Shown piece after piece: positions 6,094 to 7,214 of a stretch of 7,214 nucleotides of DNA. The translations under genes and the position numbers were made by a program. Each line of letters begins with the position of its first letter. Position 1 is the first letter of the stretch. The notes below the pieces were generated by a model that saw only the letters and a program-made list of their open reading frames with translations, did no database searches and was not told the origin of the DNA. The stretch is from an uncultured Synergistales bacterium (lineage in GTDB: Bacteria; Synergistota; Synergistia; Synergistales; Aminobacteriaceae), in contig CALFXN010000492.1 of NCBI GenBank assembly GCA_937957815.1, forward strand, positions 1 through 7,214, written 5' to 3'.

Positions 6094-6717
6094 ATGAAGG
6101 TTCTTCTGATCAACGGAAGTCCGCACGCTGCGGGCTGCACGTTCACGGCGCTCGGCGAGGTCGCGTCGCAGCTCGGGAAACACGGGATCGAAACACGAAT
6201 CCTCCATATCGGCAATAAACCGGTCCAGGACTGCACCGCATGCGGCGCGTGCGCGAAGTCGGGATACTGTGTCTTCAAAGGCGATTCGGTGAACGAGTGC
6301 ATCGACCTGCTCAAAGATTCGGACGGGCTCGTCGTGGGTTCTCCGGTCTATTTCGCGGGGCCATCGGGGCAGATCACGTCGTTTCTCGACCGGATGTTCT
6401 TCATGAAGTCGGGCGCTTACGCGAACAAGCCCGCGGCGGCGGTCGTGAGCTGCCGCAGGGGAGGGGCGAGTGCGTCGTTCGACCGGCTGAACAAATACTT
6501 CACGATCGCGCGGATGCCCGTCGTGTCGTCGCAGTACTGGAACAGCGTTCACGGCAACACGCCCGACGAGGTCCGGCAGGACCTCGAGGGGATGCAGACG
6601 ATGCGCACGCTCGGCGACAATATGGCGTGGATGCTCGCGTCCATCGCGGCCGGACGTTCCGCCGGAGTTCCGCTTCCCGCGCCGGAGAAGCGCCTGCAGA
6701 CGAACTTCATCCGATAG
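6094..6717 (+). CDS. Flavodoxin-fold NAD(P)H-dependent FMN oxidoreductase, iron-sulfur flavoprotein-like
   Basis: A 207-residue cytoplasmic redox protein of the FMN_red/iron-sulfur flavoprotein group. The N-terminal strand and phosphate loop MKVLLINGSPHAAG (1-14), the VVGSPVYFAGPSGQITSFLDR segment (80-100, where P84, Y86 and F87 lie over the flavin) and the GxxANKPAAAVVS strand (107-119) are all present, so the fold is complete. Cysteines C47, C50, C53 and C59 form a compact C-x2-C-x2-C-x5-C motif like the one that holds a 4Fe-4S cluster in archaeal iron-sulfur flavoproteins; a bound cluster here is inferred. Substrate and electron partner are unknown. ATG at 6094 is chosen over a frame extension to about 6022 because GGGAGG at 6081-6086 is well placed and homology begins at this Met. 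The gene lies 119 bases after the ATPase gene, so co-transcription is possible but not certain, and it ends overlapping the convergent regulator by 11 bases. Confidence 0.88.
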   Translation: MKVLLINGSPHAAGCTFTALGEVASQLGKHGIETRILHIGNKPVQDCTACGACAKSGYCVFKGDSVNECIDLLKDSDGLVVGSPVYFAGPSGQITSFLDRMFFMKSGAYANKPAAAVVSCRRGGASASFDRLNKYFTIARMPVVSSQYWNSVHGNTPDEVRQDLEGMQTMRTLGDNMAWMLASIAAGRSAGVPLPAPEKRLQTNFIR

Positions 6718-7214
6718 GGGGTTCGGCGCGCGGGGTCTCGTCGGACCGGACGCAGCGGGCGAAGGTTCCCGGCGTCATGCCGGTGATCTGCCGGAAGATG
6801 CGCGTGAAGTGGCTCTGGTCGGCGAACCCCAGCTCGACGGCCGTCGCCGTGGCGTTCCAGCCGCTCCGGAGAAGCTCCTGCGCGCGGCGTACGCGCCCCT
6901 GAAGCTGGTAGGCGTGCGGCGGCAGTCCGTAGGCGCTCCGGAAGGCCCGCACGAGTCGGAAGGGATTGCACCCCGCTGTGGCGGCGAGTTCGGGCAGGTT
7001 CACGTCTTCGGAGACGCGCTCGTCGAGGTAGGCGCGGACGCGCTCCATCGTCGCGCGCGAGACGCGGTCCGGCGGCGGCGCGTCCCGGATTGCGTGGCGG
7101 CGGACGAACCCGATGAGAATTTCGAGGAGGCGTTCCTGGCGTTCGAGCGTCGTCCCGCGGTCGAGATCGAGCATCCGGTGAAGCGTCAGGATGGCGAACG
7201 AAAGCGGCGGGTCG
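6707..7214 (-). CDS. AraC-family transcriptional regulator (3' part, C-terminal DNA-binding domain)
   Basis: The last 168 codons of a DNA-binding regulator; its start lies beyond the right edge. The first visible residues (DPPLSFAILTLHRML, then TLERQERLLEILIGFVRRHA) are the end of an AraC-type cupin ligand-binding domain. The rest is the double helix-turn-helix module: first HTH around NLPELAATAGCNPFRLVRAF, second around ATATAVELGFADQSHFTRIF, ending with the ITGMTPGTFA signature that closes AraC domains. An apparent Met at 7174 is internal, since coding continues upstream to the edge. The short C-terminal tail is rich in Arg, Pro and Glu. It is convergent with the flavoprotein gene, sharing 11 bases, so it is transcribed from outside the window; its target genes cannot be told from here. 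Confidence 0.9.
   Translation of the reverse strand, partial: DPPLSFAILTLHRMLDLDRGTTLERQERLLEILIGFVRRHAIRDAPPPDRVSRATMERVRAYLDERVSEDVNLPELAATAGCNPFRLVRAFRSAYGLPPHAYQLQGRVRRAQELLRSGWNATATAVELGFADQSHFTRIFRQITGMTPGTFARCVRSDETPRAEPPIG

Noticed and set aside
1..7214. CRISPR arrays, insertion sequences, tRNA or rRNA genes
   Set aside because: No regularly spaced repeats, transposase-like frames, terminal repeats or cloverleaf-like segments were found by reading both strands.

Overview
This is a G+C-rich bacterial window (roughly two-thirds G+C by eye) with tightly packed genes, frequent GTG starts, stop/start overlaps and clear GGAGG-type ribosome binding sites. The gene content is a TrpXYZ-type ABC importer, an iron-sulfur-type flavoprotein, a D-cysteine desulfhydrase-family lyase and a YeiH-type exporter. 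This fits an anaerobic, amino-acid-using bacterium; Synergistota or a similar phylum is a guess from gene style, not a demonstrated placement. No stretch longer than about 170 bases lacks a gene.

Left part, minus strand (1-1482). A PLP-dependent lyase of the D-cysteine desulfhydrase / L-cysteate sulfo-lyase family is followed 7 bases later by the 5' part of a YeiH/UPF0324 membrane protein (putative sulfate exporter family), which runs out of the window. The pair looks like one transcript: a lyase that releases sulfide or sulfite from a cysteine-like substrate, and a possible exporter for a sulfur anion.

Middle part, plus strand (1649-5974). First comes the broken front half of a flavodoxin-fold FMN reductase. 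A compact four-gene transport operon follows: substrate-binding protein, a STAS-domain protein with a long unrecognised C-terminal region, a BPD_transp_2 permease and an ATPase. Its junctions are 19 bases apart, a 4-base overlap and an 8-base overlap. The importer has the layout of the tryptophan/tyrosine-type TrpXYZ family, but the substrate cannot be read from the sequence. The STAS protein placed between binding protein and permease is the most unusual element and suggests a dedicated regulatory subunit.

Right part (5975-7214). A 119-base leader with a strong hairpin precedes an intact flavoprotein carrying a compact four-cysteine motif. Converging on it and overlapping its last 11 bases is the 3' part of an AraC-family regulator on the minus strand, whose N-terminal domain lies beyond the window.
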